Below, one piece after another: positions 24,084-33,802 of a stretch of DNA of 64,000 bases. This DNA is from Mortierella alpina (lineage: Eukaryota; Mortierellomycota; Mortierellomycetes; Mortierellales; Mortierellaceae). The translations under genes were made by a program, and so were the position numbers. The notes under the pieces are model-generated. The model made no database searches, was not told the origin of the DNA, and worked only from the letters and a program-made list of their open reading frames with translations. The stretch spans positions 2,046,001 through 2,110,000 of the forward strand of contig JANATF010000002.1 of assembly GCA_029449245.1 (NCBI GenBank), given 5' to 3'. Positions within the stretch are counted from its first letter, which is position 1; each line of letters opens with the position of its first letter.

Positions 24084-27000
24084 ATGCATCGCCAGCATCC
24101 ATACCCGCATGCTGCTGCAGACACTGGCGACGACAGCAGCGACGACCATGCAGCATCCTCACTCCTGCGCCAGTCCTCAAGTCCACAGCCGACTGCGACT
24201 GCACATGCAACGGCTCATTCGCCACTCACGGCGCACGACCCACCCCCTCTCATGCCCCTCTTCACCCCTGTCCTGCAGGACTTTCAACACCGATACGGTT
24301 CCAGCAGTCTGCTAAGCCAATCCCAAGACCATCTAGATCACAGCGAAGGCCCACAACAGGACGATATCATTGAGCAAGGATACGGGCACAGAGACCGCGC
24401 CTCCGACTATCACGCTGGCGAGGCTCTGCAGGACGACCATGACGAAGACGAGGACGAGGACGAGGACAGGGACCAAGTCCATGGTTACAGTCACGATCCT
24501 AGCCAGCGTGTGTCCTCGCGAAGAGGCATATTGTTTGGCAGAAGCAGAGGGCCGCCGGATAGTGCGTATGCTGCTGAGAAGAGGCCATTTTTTGGTGGCG
24601 CGCGTCATCACCCTTCTAGCCCGTTCGCCTTTAGCAGCCCAAGTAATATTGGTGCCTCTCGGCAAAGACTGAACCCCGATCTAGGCACAGACCACGAAGC
24701 ACCAGCCTCGCTCATGATCGAAATGAACCAGCAGCCTCAACACGAGGACAACTCTACAGGATACTGGGATCTGGGCGACAGAGCACGGCGGCGGTTTTTG
24801 TACAAACGGCCAGGCATGGATGCTGCAGAGCTGGCCATGTGGAAATGGGTCAATGTCGAGAACTTGGACAACTTTCTTGCAAAGGTGAGGGACATGTCTA
24901 CTGCTAGTCTCCTGTAGACGTGGCATAGTGTTTGACGATTTCAAGCTTCACATTTTCTGACATATGAACCCCCGCTGGTCATTTTAGGTTTACGACTATT
25001 ACGTGGGCAAAGGCAAGTACACCATCCTACTGGAACGGTGCTTGAACCTCCTGTAAGTGCCATGAACCCTACTGCCGTAGATACGGAGATTATAGGAAGC
25101 GCAGATTGGATTCACACTCTGTATTATTACATGGGTATAGCACATTTGCCTTTGTCATTGGATTTTCGACGTTCTTGATCGGCTGCGTCGATTATCCCAA
25201 GCTAAGGCACGCCAAGCACATGGACGAGGTCCTTATACCGCAATGTTTCCACAAGTAAGTTGCTTGCACCCTGTACATTTTTCATTTAGTGTGCATTGCG
25301 TGTGCTGTTGGGGGACACGTCATAGCGATTAAAAATAAAGGAGTTGATTCGGGTATGCATATCGCTAACTGTTCTGCTGGCCTACCCTGTAGACTCTCAA
25401 CTGGAACTTTTGTGCTTCTGCTGTTGTTCACAGTGTTCTGGATCGGCCAAGTGACACGGCTGATCTACGATATACCCGAGATGGTCGACATGTGTAACTT
25501 TTATACATATTTGCTTCAAATTCCAGATGTAAGTGAACGTGGCGATCAAAAGACTTGTTAGTAATCGATACAGCCATGACAGTTGTCCATGCCTGCTCAC
25601 ATGCCATTGTATGCTTTCGCTTTTGTTATTTCGGTCCGCTTTGTAGGAGGATATTCAGACAGTGTTGTGGCAGGAGGTAGTTGCAAGAATTATGAAGATC
25701 CGTGACAACAACCCCAATACGACCACCACAGCAACCATCCAAACAGCAGACACACAGCGGCTCAATGCCCATGACATTGCCAACAGGATCATGCGCAAGG
25801 AGAACTTTATGATTGCAATGTTCAACAAGGACCTCATCGACCTATCTGTGCCCCTCCCAATGTTGCGAAGCAGGACGATTCTGACGCGGATCTTAGAGTG
25901 GAGTCTGAGCTTCTGCATCCTGGGCTACGTATTTGATGAGCGAGGTCAAGTGCGGAAGCGGTTTTTAAAGGACACACGAAGGGTTGAACTTGTGGAGGGG
26001 TATGTATGAGCTCCTGTCTGATACCATTGACGGCTGAGTGGAACAGCTATTCATACAGGCTTGCATTCTATGTATCATATTCATAGCCTCCGGCGACGGT
26101 TTCAGTTCATGGGGCTTGCAACCCTGCTATTTTCCCCACTTATATCTATTTACTTGATTCTCTACTTCTTCTTCCGCTACTTTGAGGTAAGTGTCGCCTT
26201 GTCATTTTGAAACTACATCTCCTGCTCACGACTTGTATTGAGTTTCTAACTCCTCGCCACATCATGATCTCTAATACATAGGAGTATCACAAGAATCCGA
26301 GCTCAATAGGAACGAGGCAGTATACACCAATCGCCAAATGGAAGTTCAAAGAGTTCAACGAGCTACCCCATCTTTTTGAGGGTAGAATTAATACCAGCTA
26401 CCCGCTAGCCATGAAGTACATCAACCAGTTTCCCAAGGAAAAGACGATTTTGATCTGCAGGTGAGGTCTTCAAGTTTTATAATGCAGAATGGGTTTGCAA
26501 GCTGTGCGCAGGACACAATATTCACACTCCTACTCTTCATAGATTCGTCGCCTTCGTCTCTGGCTCCTTTGCAGCCGTGCTTGCTCTGATGACGATTTTC
26601 GATCAAGAATTGTTGCTTGGACTTGAGATTACTTCAGAGAAGACGGTTTTTTTCTACCTTGGTGTATTTGGAACTATCATGGCTGTTAGTCGTGGCATGA
26701 TTCCTGATCAAACAGAGAACTTTGATCCGGAACTGTTGCTTCGAGGCGTTGTCGAGCACACTCACTATATGCCGAACGAGTGGCGGGACAAGTTGCACAC
26801 GGACGAGGTATAGTGTCGATGAGAGGCATTTATATCAGTCTTCCGTCGCGTACCCGCTTTGTATCAAAGGCGCTAAACAGTTCTTGCTCTTCTTTTGAAC
26901 GCCTACAGGTCCGGAAACAGTTTGCACTACTGTTTGAATATAATGCAGTGCTGTTCCTATTGGAGTTCATGAGCCTTGTCTTGACGCCATTGATTCTGTG

Positions 27001-28167
27001 GTTAAGTCTGCCGGGATGCAGCGAAAAAGTGATTGATTTTTTCCGAGAGTTCACTGTCCACGTCGATGGTGTTGGATATGTCTGCAGCTTTGCAGTCTTT
27101 GACTTTAAGCGGCACGGCAACGTGAAGGTAACCAAGGCGACACCATGATTTCGAGCAGACACGCACTGGACCAGAAGAACATGAGAACTGACGTACTGAA
27201 CTACTGAACGAATGCTCCTTTCAACATTGATAGTACGGTGCACCAGCCGCGACCACCACAGATGAACGCTACGTTTCCAATGAGGGAAAGATGGAGAAGT
27301 CGTTCCTGAACTTCAAGGTATTCAACATTGAGCAATCTTGTAACCCTGCTAGGTCATAGCTCCACCCAGCGTCAGATGAAGACTGACGCATTCTTCAAAC
27401 CCCTTTGAACCTATTAGCAAAACAATCCTGACTGGGAACCAAATGATCCAGAGGGATCCATGTACCTATCCAAACTGCTCGAAGCTGACTCTACCATGCG
27501 CCATCACAGTCAGTACTCGCAGCACTCTCGTCATCACAGGCATCATCACAGCAGCGATCGTCCATATGAGCCGTCATCGACACCTTGGGATCAGAACTCG
27601 GCGTACATGCGTCCACGGGGCGTCTCCGGGACCCCTTATCATCACAGCGGCAACTTGGACAGGAGTTTCTATAACGGCAGGAGTCGACTTGGCCGCGGCG
27701 CGCGTTCAAGAAGTGACGACTCGACTGATGAAGGCGACGATGGAGAGCATGAGAATAGCAGGGACACTCAGGCACCTGGGGTCAAGTTCCGTCTCTCTTC
27801 CAGGCAGCAGGAGCAACAGCAACGGCGGAGGGACACAGAGAGTGGATCCGAGGCATCCAGTCATCGTGAGGATGAGGAAGATCCTTTGGGTGGTGACAGC
27901 CGAGAGCGAAGAGCGCAGCAGTACCAGGGCGGACTGGGCTTCACGAGCACCCTTGGCGACTCTTTTGTATCAGAGATTGGACAATCGTCGTCTATCCGAA
28001 CCGGTGACAAATCCGACCCAAGTAGAAGGTTTGGGCGGGAAAAGGGCAAGGGACTGCGAGATGCGGATGAGATTTCGGACTCTGGCGAGAATGAGCGCGA
28101 GTCTCAGAAGAAGGGCGTGTTTGGTCTCTTGAACCAGATATACGAGATGAACAATGTCACGATGTAG
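24084..28167 (+). CDS. ATG9: Autophagy protein Atg9 (lipid scramblase)
   Basis: Atg9 is the multispanning vesicle protein that scrambles lipids and seeds the autophagosome membrane. Eleven exons keep frame: 24084-24884, 24988-25052, 25141-25254, 25393-25528, 25647-25999, 26087-26186, 26282-26460, 26543-26807, 26909-27127, 27234-27317 and 27418-28167, about 1,021 residues. The first 230 residues are disordered, His/Asp-rich. The core begins at [20 protein letters not shown] and continues through [56 protein letters not shown] and [20 protein letters not shown], all Atg9 hallmarks. The C-terminal 250 residues are Ser/His/Arg-rich with SMYLSKLLE just after the core. Intron 5 has two usable acceptors; only the second (exon at 26087) preserves the conserved LRRRF. 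The start [10 protein letters not shown] is the first ATG after an upstream CT/CA-rich leader; the frame is open further upstream without support. Confidence 0.96.
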
Positions 28168-28752
28168 GCGTGTAGCCAAAAGGTGTCTGTATTGCTTGGA
28201 TAAACCATCGACTCTTCCTTCATCTACCCATCGGCAGCGAGTGAAAATCGGTGCTCATGCGAAGCAAAAGAGACCCTGACGCACGGCTCATCCATTGCCA
28301 GGTTTGAGTTTGGTATCAAGAGCTCAACGCTGCTGTTTCTAGACCGAGTGGGGGCGACGATCCCAGTCTAACAGGGTTTAGGTGAGCAGAGTACTCAGCC
28401 AGTGTTCCACCGAGAAATGGGTACGGTGTTAAGAGCAGGAATTTATTCGAGACGACTATGAATCAGGTAAGGATGCACGCAAATATGTCTATTGCACGTG
28501 CATGGCGATGAGTTGAACATCACTCATGGTATCTGTGGGTGTGAGAAGGAAAGCAGAACCAAGAAAAGTGAGTATCAAGATAAAGTCCGTAATGGTCGAA
28601 AGGTTCATGTGCGGCTGTCTTCAAAGAGCAAGACGGAAATCCAGTTGTCCAGTACATGCCGCTGAGTGACAAAGGGACGCGGAAAGTACAGTTCTTTGGA
28701 TCACAGCCTCTCGCCACGCTCGTTGCTGGAGCGCATTTGCCAAAACGAAACA
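28168..28752. other. Intergenic, ATG9 3' region
   Basis: 585 bases with no recognised gene. A plus-strand frame around 28593-28735 (containing NPVVQYMPLSDKG) looks protein-like but has no start, no splice context and no family I can name. Confidence 0.35.
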
Positions 28753-28920
28753 ATGGCTTCTTTCTTTGACGGTATTACCGGCTCGGTGGTCGGAATCATT
28801 GCTATCACGGCTCTGGATATCCTCAAGGCTTCAGTTATCCACCTACCCAAGCCAGGCGCGCTCGTAGACTCCAATGCGTTGATCACTCTTGCCGCACGGA
28901 ACACACTGGCTTGGGCTTAG
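28753..28920 (+). CDS. Doubtful 55-residue membrane ORF, possibly a CHR-transporter fragment
   Basis: A short ORF with a good start context (ACA-ATG-G) encodes MASFFDGITGSVVGIIAITA followed by LDILKASV and ends at a TAG after NTLAWA. It has one hydrophobic segment. The FFDGITGSVVGIIA stretch resembles a membrane segment of chromate (CHR/ChrA) transporters, but the flanking frames do not continue that family. It could be a decayed fragment, a genuine microprotein or chance. Evidence is weak. Confidence 0.3.
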   Translation: MASFFDGITGSVVGIIAITALDILKASVIHLPKPGALVDSNALITLAARNTLAWA

Positions 28921-29012
28921 CTTGGCGTTGATCACGTCACGCTTGCGATGCCCGATGTGCGAATGTTAAAAGACTCTTTGCCCTGCACATCTCGCTTCCA
29001 CAACTACAGTCA

Positions 29013-30271
29013 ATGACTCCTCCACACATCATCTCGCAAAGACTCCCACTGCCCGCCCATTTGCAGGGTGCATTGGCACGCTCGTCCCATTCTCTTGCAG
29101 TCGTTGGCAACAAGGTATTCCTGAGAATTCGACTGCTTGGGCTATTTATCCGTTCCTAATGGAGAATAACGTTCGTAGGCTTACATTTTCGGTGGCGAAT
29201 TCCAACCTCGGATCCCAGTTGATGCCAATCTCTATGTGTACGATCTCAAAGGTATTTTCGAAAAGGAGAGCTTCAAGGCAACATGATTCTATTGCTGTAT
29301 GATTAACGCCGCTCTGGAATGAACGGTACAGAGATGACCATCGAAATCATTCCACCCAATGAATGTACACCTTCACCACGTGTGGGTGCGACGCTTTCTG
29401 CTATTGGAAGCAAGATCTATCTTTTTGGTGGTCGTGGCGGCAAAGATATGAATCCACTACAGTCGGTACTCTATTCATTCGATACCGAATCCCGTTCATG
29501 GGAAGCTATAGTAGCTAAGGATGGCGACCTGCCAACGCCTCGATCCTTTCACGCCATGACTGCGAGTGATTCTGACATTTATGTTTTTGGAGGCTGCCCT
29601 GCTAAGGTAAGGAATTGGAGCGCATCGCTCTTTATACTTGACGGTCTGAAGACTTCGTACTTTGCAAACTAATGCATCACAACTCTTTTCAGGGTCGCCT
29701 AAATGACATGCATAAATTCTCGCTCTCCACCGGTACATGGTCTGCACTGCCTACTCCCCCCATCACTCCTCGCGGTGGTGCTGCAATGACTTATCACGAC
29801 AGCAAGCTGTATGTGCATGGTGGATTTACAGGACAAGAGCAGTCGGACTTGGTGGTATATGACGCTCTCGAAGGCGAGTGGTACCAGACTCATCCTACAT
29901 CCGATGCCCCGGGGGCTCGCAGCGTCCATGCCATTATTCCCATCGCTGCTAAAGACTTGAAAATGGACAGACTCCTCATTCTTTACGGCGAAGGCAATCC
30001 AAGCACAATAGGCCACGAAGGCGCAGGCGAATTTTGGGGCGACATCTGGACTGCCACTCTACCAAAAAAATTTAGTCGGTTGTCTGGTAACTTGCCTGTT
30101 AGCTATGAACAGATATTGTTGGCTGGATTGCAAGATGACCAAGATAATCTTCCTTGCCCCCGCGGATGGTTCCAAGCCCATTTGTGGAATAACAAGGTTG
30201 TGCTCTGTGGAGGATTGGGCGCCAATAATCAACGACTGGCTGACTTGTATCTCTTGAGCCTTGACTGCTGA
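29013..30271 (+). CDS. Kelch-repeat beta-propeller protein
   Basis: Soluble protein of about 342 residues made almost wholly of kelch repeats. Four exons keep frame: 29013-29114, 29179-29251, 29332-29606 and 29693-30271. Kelch blades are recognisable by their double-Gly turns: AYIFGGEF, KIYLFGGRGG, DIYVFGGCPA, LYVHGGFTG, LLILYGEGN and KVVLCGGLG, with SHSL/SFHAMT/SVHAI strands before them. The architecture fits the fungal/plant family of stand-alone kelch proteins related to nitrile-specifier and epithiospecifier proteins, but function in fungi is generally unknown, and no catalytic domain is attached. The start MTPPHIISQRLP follows a short leader. It lies between a doubtful small ORF and a truncated WD40 gene. 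Confidence 0.88.
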
Positions 30272-30559
30272 GACGCAAATGGAACGTTGAGCATTAGGCA
30301 TGTGTACAGTAGGCGCAGGCGTGATTGTGTTGGAGGTTGCGCTGGAAGGAGATGGGAGCAATAAACCGACCTTCCGTAATCTGATACATGTCGTATTACT
30401 GGGAGAAGTACTATATCAATAACCCGATAGCTTTCAGCAAATACTCTCCAACGACTGAATGGCAACATCTGCCCAGTCCATCCGCTTGGTTATGATCAGA
30501 CCTTTTCTTTTGCTGATGCCCATGCTGAGCAACATCATCGGGCAAACATTCCATAATGT
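30272..30559. other. Intergenic, upstream of the truncated WD40 gene
   Basis: About 290 bases with stops in all forward frames. In related full-length genes this position would be expected to carry the preceding P-loop/NACHT-like region; I see no trace of Walker motifs here. Confidence 0.4.
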
Positions 30560-30562
30560 AAC

Positions 30563-31918
30563 AGTCGAGGCAAGGTAACGGTTATCCTTGAAACGGTGCT
30601 CCAACAACGGCTTCATCAGCTTATCGAGCGATCCAAAGCAGATATTAAGGCTAGCCAAGTAGCAGCAAACGCCATCACTATCTTGGTTCGGGCCGGCGTG
30701 TCATTCAACGGAGTCGAATTGGCAGCTATCAAAATTCCCGGTGCGGACCTGAGTGGTGGTCAGTTCGATTCAGCTCAACTACGGGGAGCAGATTTAAGAC
30801 GCGCCAACCTACGCAATATCTGGTTGCGTCAGGCAGATTTGAGCAACGCGCAGATGGAGGACGTCATATTTGGCGAATACCCGTATCTTGAGAAAGAAAG
30901 CCTAGTGCTATCGTGCACGTATTCTCCGGACTGGAAGGCACTTGCTGTAGGCCTCAAGGGTGGCGCTATCAGCCTGTACAACACCGCAACTTGGAACAAG
31001 ACCTGTAGCTTGAGAGGACACAACGACTTTTTTAACAGCGTGGTGTTTTCGCCAAGCGGCCGACAGATTGCCTCGGGCAGTTCCGACTACACGGTGCGGC
31101 TCTGGGACGCACAAACCGGTGCAACTGGTGTCATCCTAAGCGGCCACACCCACTATGTTTGCAGCGTGGTGTTTTCGCCAAGCGGCCAGCAGATTGCCTC
31201 GGGCGGTTCCGACAAGACGGTGCGGCTCTGGGATGCACAAACGCGTGCGCCTGGTGTCATCCTAATCGGCCACACCGGATCTGTTCTCAGCGTAGCGTTT
31301 TCGCCAAGCGGTCAACAGATTGCCTCGGGCAGTTACGACAACACAGTGCGGCTCTGGGACGCACAAACTGGTACACCTGGTGTCATCCTAAGCGGCCACA
31401 CCAAATATGTTACAAGCGTGATGTTTTCGCCGAGCGGCCAGCAGATTGCCTCGGCCAGCGCCGACAAGATGGTGCGGCTCTGGGACGCACAAACCGGTGC
31501 ACCTGGTGTTATCCTAACCGACCACCACGACTGGGTTAGAAGCGTGGTGTTTTCGCCAGGCGGCCATCAGATTGCCTCGGGCAGCGACGACAACAAAGTG
31601 CGACTGTGGGATGTGAAATCAGGACTTTGTTTGGCTATTATGAAGGATTTCCATGGAGTGATCTGGTTAGTTGCGTGGAACGTAAGTGCAGACGGCAGCT
31701 ACATATCAACTGGATGTGGCGATAAATCCGTCCGGATGTGGAAGGTCGAAGGAACCTGTCATCCCGTGTCTGTGCACCTAGTCTGGAACTCTAGTCATTG
31801 CCAGCTTGTTGTATCAGATACCAAAATCTTAAACGCGCAGGGTATAATCAGTACCAATAGGAAACTGTTAGAACAACGCGGCGCTATCAGCAAACAGATT
31901 TCTTTGGAAGACCCGTAG
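30563..31918 (+). pseudogene. Pentapeptide-repeat/WD40 protein (STAND-type), N-terminally truncated
   Basis: The open frame reads through SRGKVTVILETVLQQRLHQL, then KASQVAANAITILVRAGVSF, a pentapeptide stretch (GADLSGGQF, GADLRRANL, QADLSNAQM), a first degenerate blade, five near-identical WD40 repeats (SVVFSPSGQQIASG, TVRLWDAQTG) and a last diverged blade: seven blades in all. The WD40 repeats have a 126-base period and are so alike at the DNA level that they must be recent copies or gene-converted. Proteins of this type in Mortierella-like fungi usually have an N-terminal signalling NTPase (NACHT/STAND) that is absent here, and the open frame has no ATG in its opening segment; TAA lies just upstream. 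I call it a truncated copy. It might be expressed from an undetected upstream exon. Confidence 0.75.
31038..31610 (+). repeat. 126-base tandem WD40-coding repeats
   Basis: Five tandem units of 126 bases (42 codons), each beginning near AGCGTGGTGTTTTCGCC and containing CAGATTGCCTCGG and TGCGGCTCTGGGA. Substitutions cluster in the codons for the surface residues before SVVFSPSG and after IASG, while the structural codons are nearly unchanged. Confidence 0.9.
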
Positions 31919-33802
31919 AAAGACCCGTAGACTAGTAGTAAATAGTGTGTAACAGAATGAGATATAGAGCCATAGTCAGGATGCATCTCTTGATAGCAAT
32001 AGATGTTGCATGGAGGACATTGAGTAGAAGGAAAAATCCATCACAATCTCAGGGCAATAAAGAGAAGCCGTGAATCTTCACCTGGTAGAGACAAAGGGGT
32101 GTATCTGATATTCACCGAGTTAAGTATGCCGATCATTGCTTAAAGATCATCGCACATTTATATGATCTATCCTACTCATTGTCCTCTCGAAAGTTCTCAT
32201 TGACGTATCAAACAAAGAGTGTGGTGAAAGTAGAGTGGTTGATGCCATCTCTTCCATTGTCTCCTATAAAAGACATGCTAGAAATATCGCAGAACAAACA
32301 AACGCCACATAAAACTCGGCACATCATCCTCAGCGCGAACCCCTCTTATTAATAGCGCTATTGATGGTGTTGATGCAGCACTACGTGAGATTGCATACGC
32401 GAGATTCTAAGTCAAGGTTCTGAACACTGACGAAACAATAAAAGTGGTGCCTGTAGTAATAGGGATGTGCATCATCTTGGCATAAATAGTACACGTTGAG
32501 TGAGTTGCGGTGAATAGATCGCTGGCCATCTTTGCTCATTATACGAAAGGATGATAGCGATAGCACGCGTAGTGCCTGGATCAACAGAATCGCGCTGAAA
32601 TAGAGATCCATGAACTACCAATGATTCTCAGAACCAGCAATATTTAAACACTAGTGTTTGTCTCAATCCGAACTGCGGCTCAGGTCGCGTCAGTTTCAGA
32701 TCGCGTGCAGCTCACGTAGGATTGACAATTCGGAAAGCAGGACAGGGACATAGTAGCATTGAGCGATGTAAAGAGCTCGAGGAACTCCATGAGCACAACT
32801 GGTGGTTCGGATTGGCGCTTAGCTCACGTTTGTCCTGGTTGATATATCGTAGTGAGGACTATTTGTTGCGGCCTGGGATTTGAATCATTGTTATAGCGTT
32901 TATCACTACTGGAGCTGTGGACATGACGGACTTGCTCTATCTTCAAGGCACAGGTTTAAGGAGAGTGAATAGGAAACCGTCAGAACAACGTGGCGCTGAT
33001 CGCAAACCAGTTTCGTGGAGAGGGGGTAGTAGGTTGCAGCTGCCACCAGTGTGTTGAAGTGAGAGACCCCACGTCAAATCTGAATAAACGCAATGGGTAA
33101 TAACAAGCGGACAAATGGCGTAGGAAACATCCATGATGACCCTGATGGACGATTGATATTGCCCTTTGGCAACGATTAAAGAGAAGGTAACGTAGCAAGG
33201 GGTTAGAAGTACACATGTAGATTGGTTCTTGCCAAAATATTCTTGCTTGTCTTGATGCTCATAGTTCCACTGCACGCCCCTAACCTCACTGAAGCAATAA
33301 TGAACGCCATTCAGCACTGCGCTGAGGATGGTTCCCTGCTCTACTCTGCCAAAATGTGTTCTTATCACATCTGAAGGCCTTCAGTTTGTGTCCATTGCTC
33401 GCGGAAACAAAATAAGCACCATCAGGGTGTTTATCTTTATTGCAATGCATGGTGCTTAGTATCTCCTACCATGCGACAAGCGAGACAACCTTTCACACTG
33501 CTGAACTTGCAGTATCAAAATACTAAGGTCTCTGTTGGTGGCAGGCACCGCAGACTAATGGTGGAGATGGGCATCTCCATGGTGCTCAAGAGGGTTCACT
33601 TCCCTCATTGAACTCACCCGACGATGAGAGGCGAATGGTCAATTGGTGATAGGCGCAGGGTCTCCGTCGCGATCCCTGGGCAGAGAAGCCGACTTCTCAA
33701 TTGCGCTGCCCTCTATAGCGGGTACCACAGAACGCAGTTTGTGTCAACGCATGCAACATACAGTTTTTGTCCATCGTCTCAGCAACATCACACAATCGCG
33801 TA
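31919..33802. other. Gene-free region with decayed WD40-gene remnant
   Basis: About 1.9 kb with no supportable gene. Bases 32950-33010 match the 3' end of the neighbouring truncated WD40 gene (31838-31910) at roughly 80% over 50 bases, with frames broken. A perfect 14-base palindrome (AAACACTAGTGTTT) lies at 32646-32659. No terminal inverted repeats or transposase frames were found. A minus-strand open frame at 32943-33368 has no recognisable domain. Confidence 0.55.
32948..33012 (+). pseudogene. Relic of the C-terminus of a second WD40/STAND gene
   Basis: The stretch AATAGGAAACCGTCAGAACA and the following CGTGGCGCTGATCGCAAACC parallels AATAGGAAACTGTTAGAACA and CGCGGCGCTATCAGCAAACA near 31857-31900. 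Translated, NRKPSEQRGADRKPVS corresponds to NRKLLEQRGAISKQIS at the end of the intact frame. Nothing upstream of it can be read as WD40 repeats. Confidence 0.65.

Noticed and set aside
25990-26086. First acceptor (CATACAG) in ATG9 intron 5
   Set aside because: Using it leads to an in-frame stop within 9 codons; the next acceptor restores the conserved LRRRF.
28593-28737. Protein-like frame upstream of the 55-residue ORF
   Set aside because: No start codon near its beginning, no splice signals, and no family I can name.
32943-33368. 141-codon minus-strand open frame
   Set aside because: No recognisable domain, poor composition, and it overlaps the WD40-gene relic.
33525-33610. T-arm-like GAGGGTTCACTTCCCTC
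   Set aside because: The loop lacks the invariant A at position 58 and no acceptor, D or anticodon stems fit; possibly an old tRNA-derived relic but unsupported.
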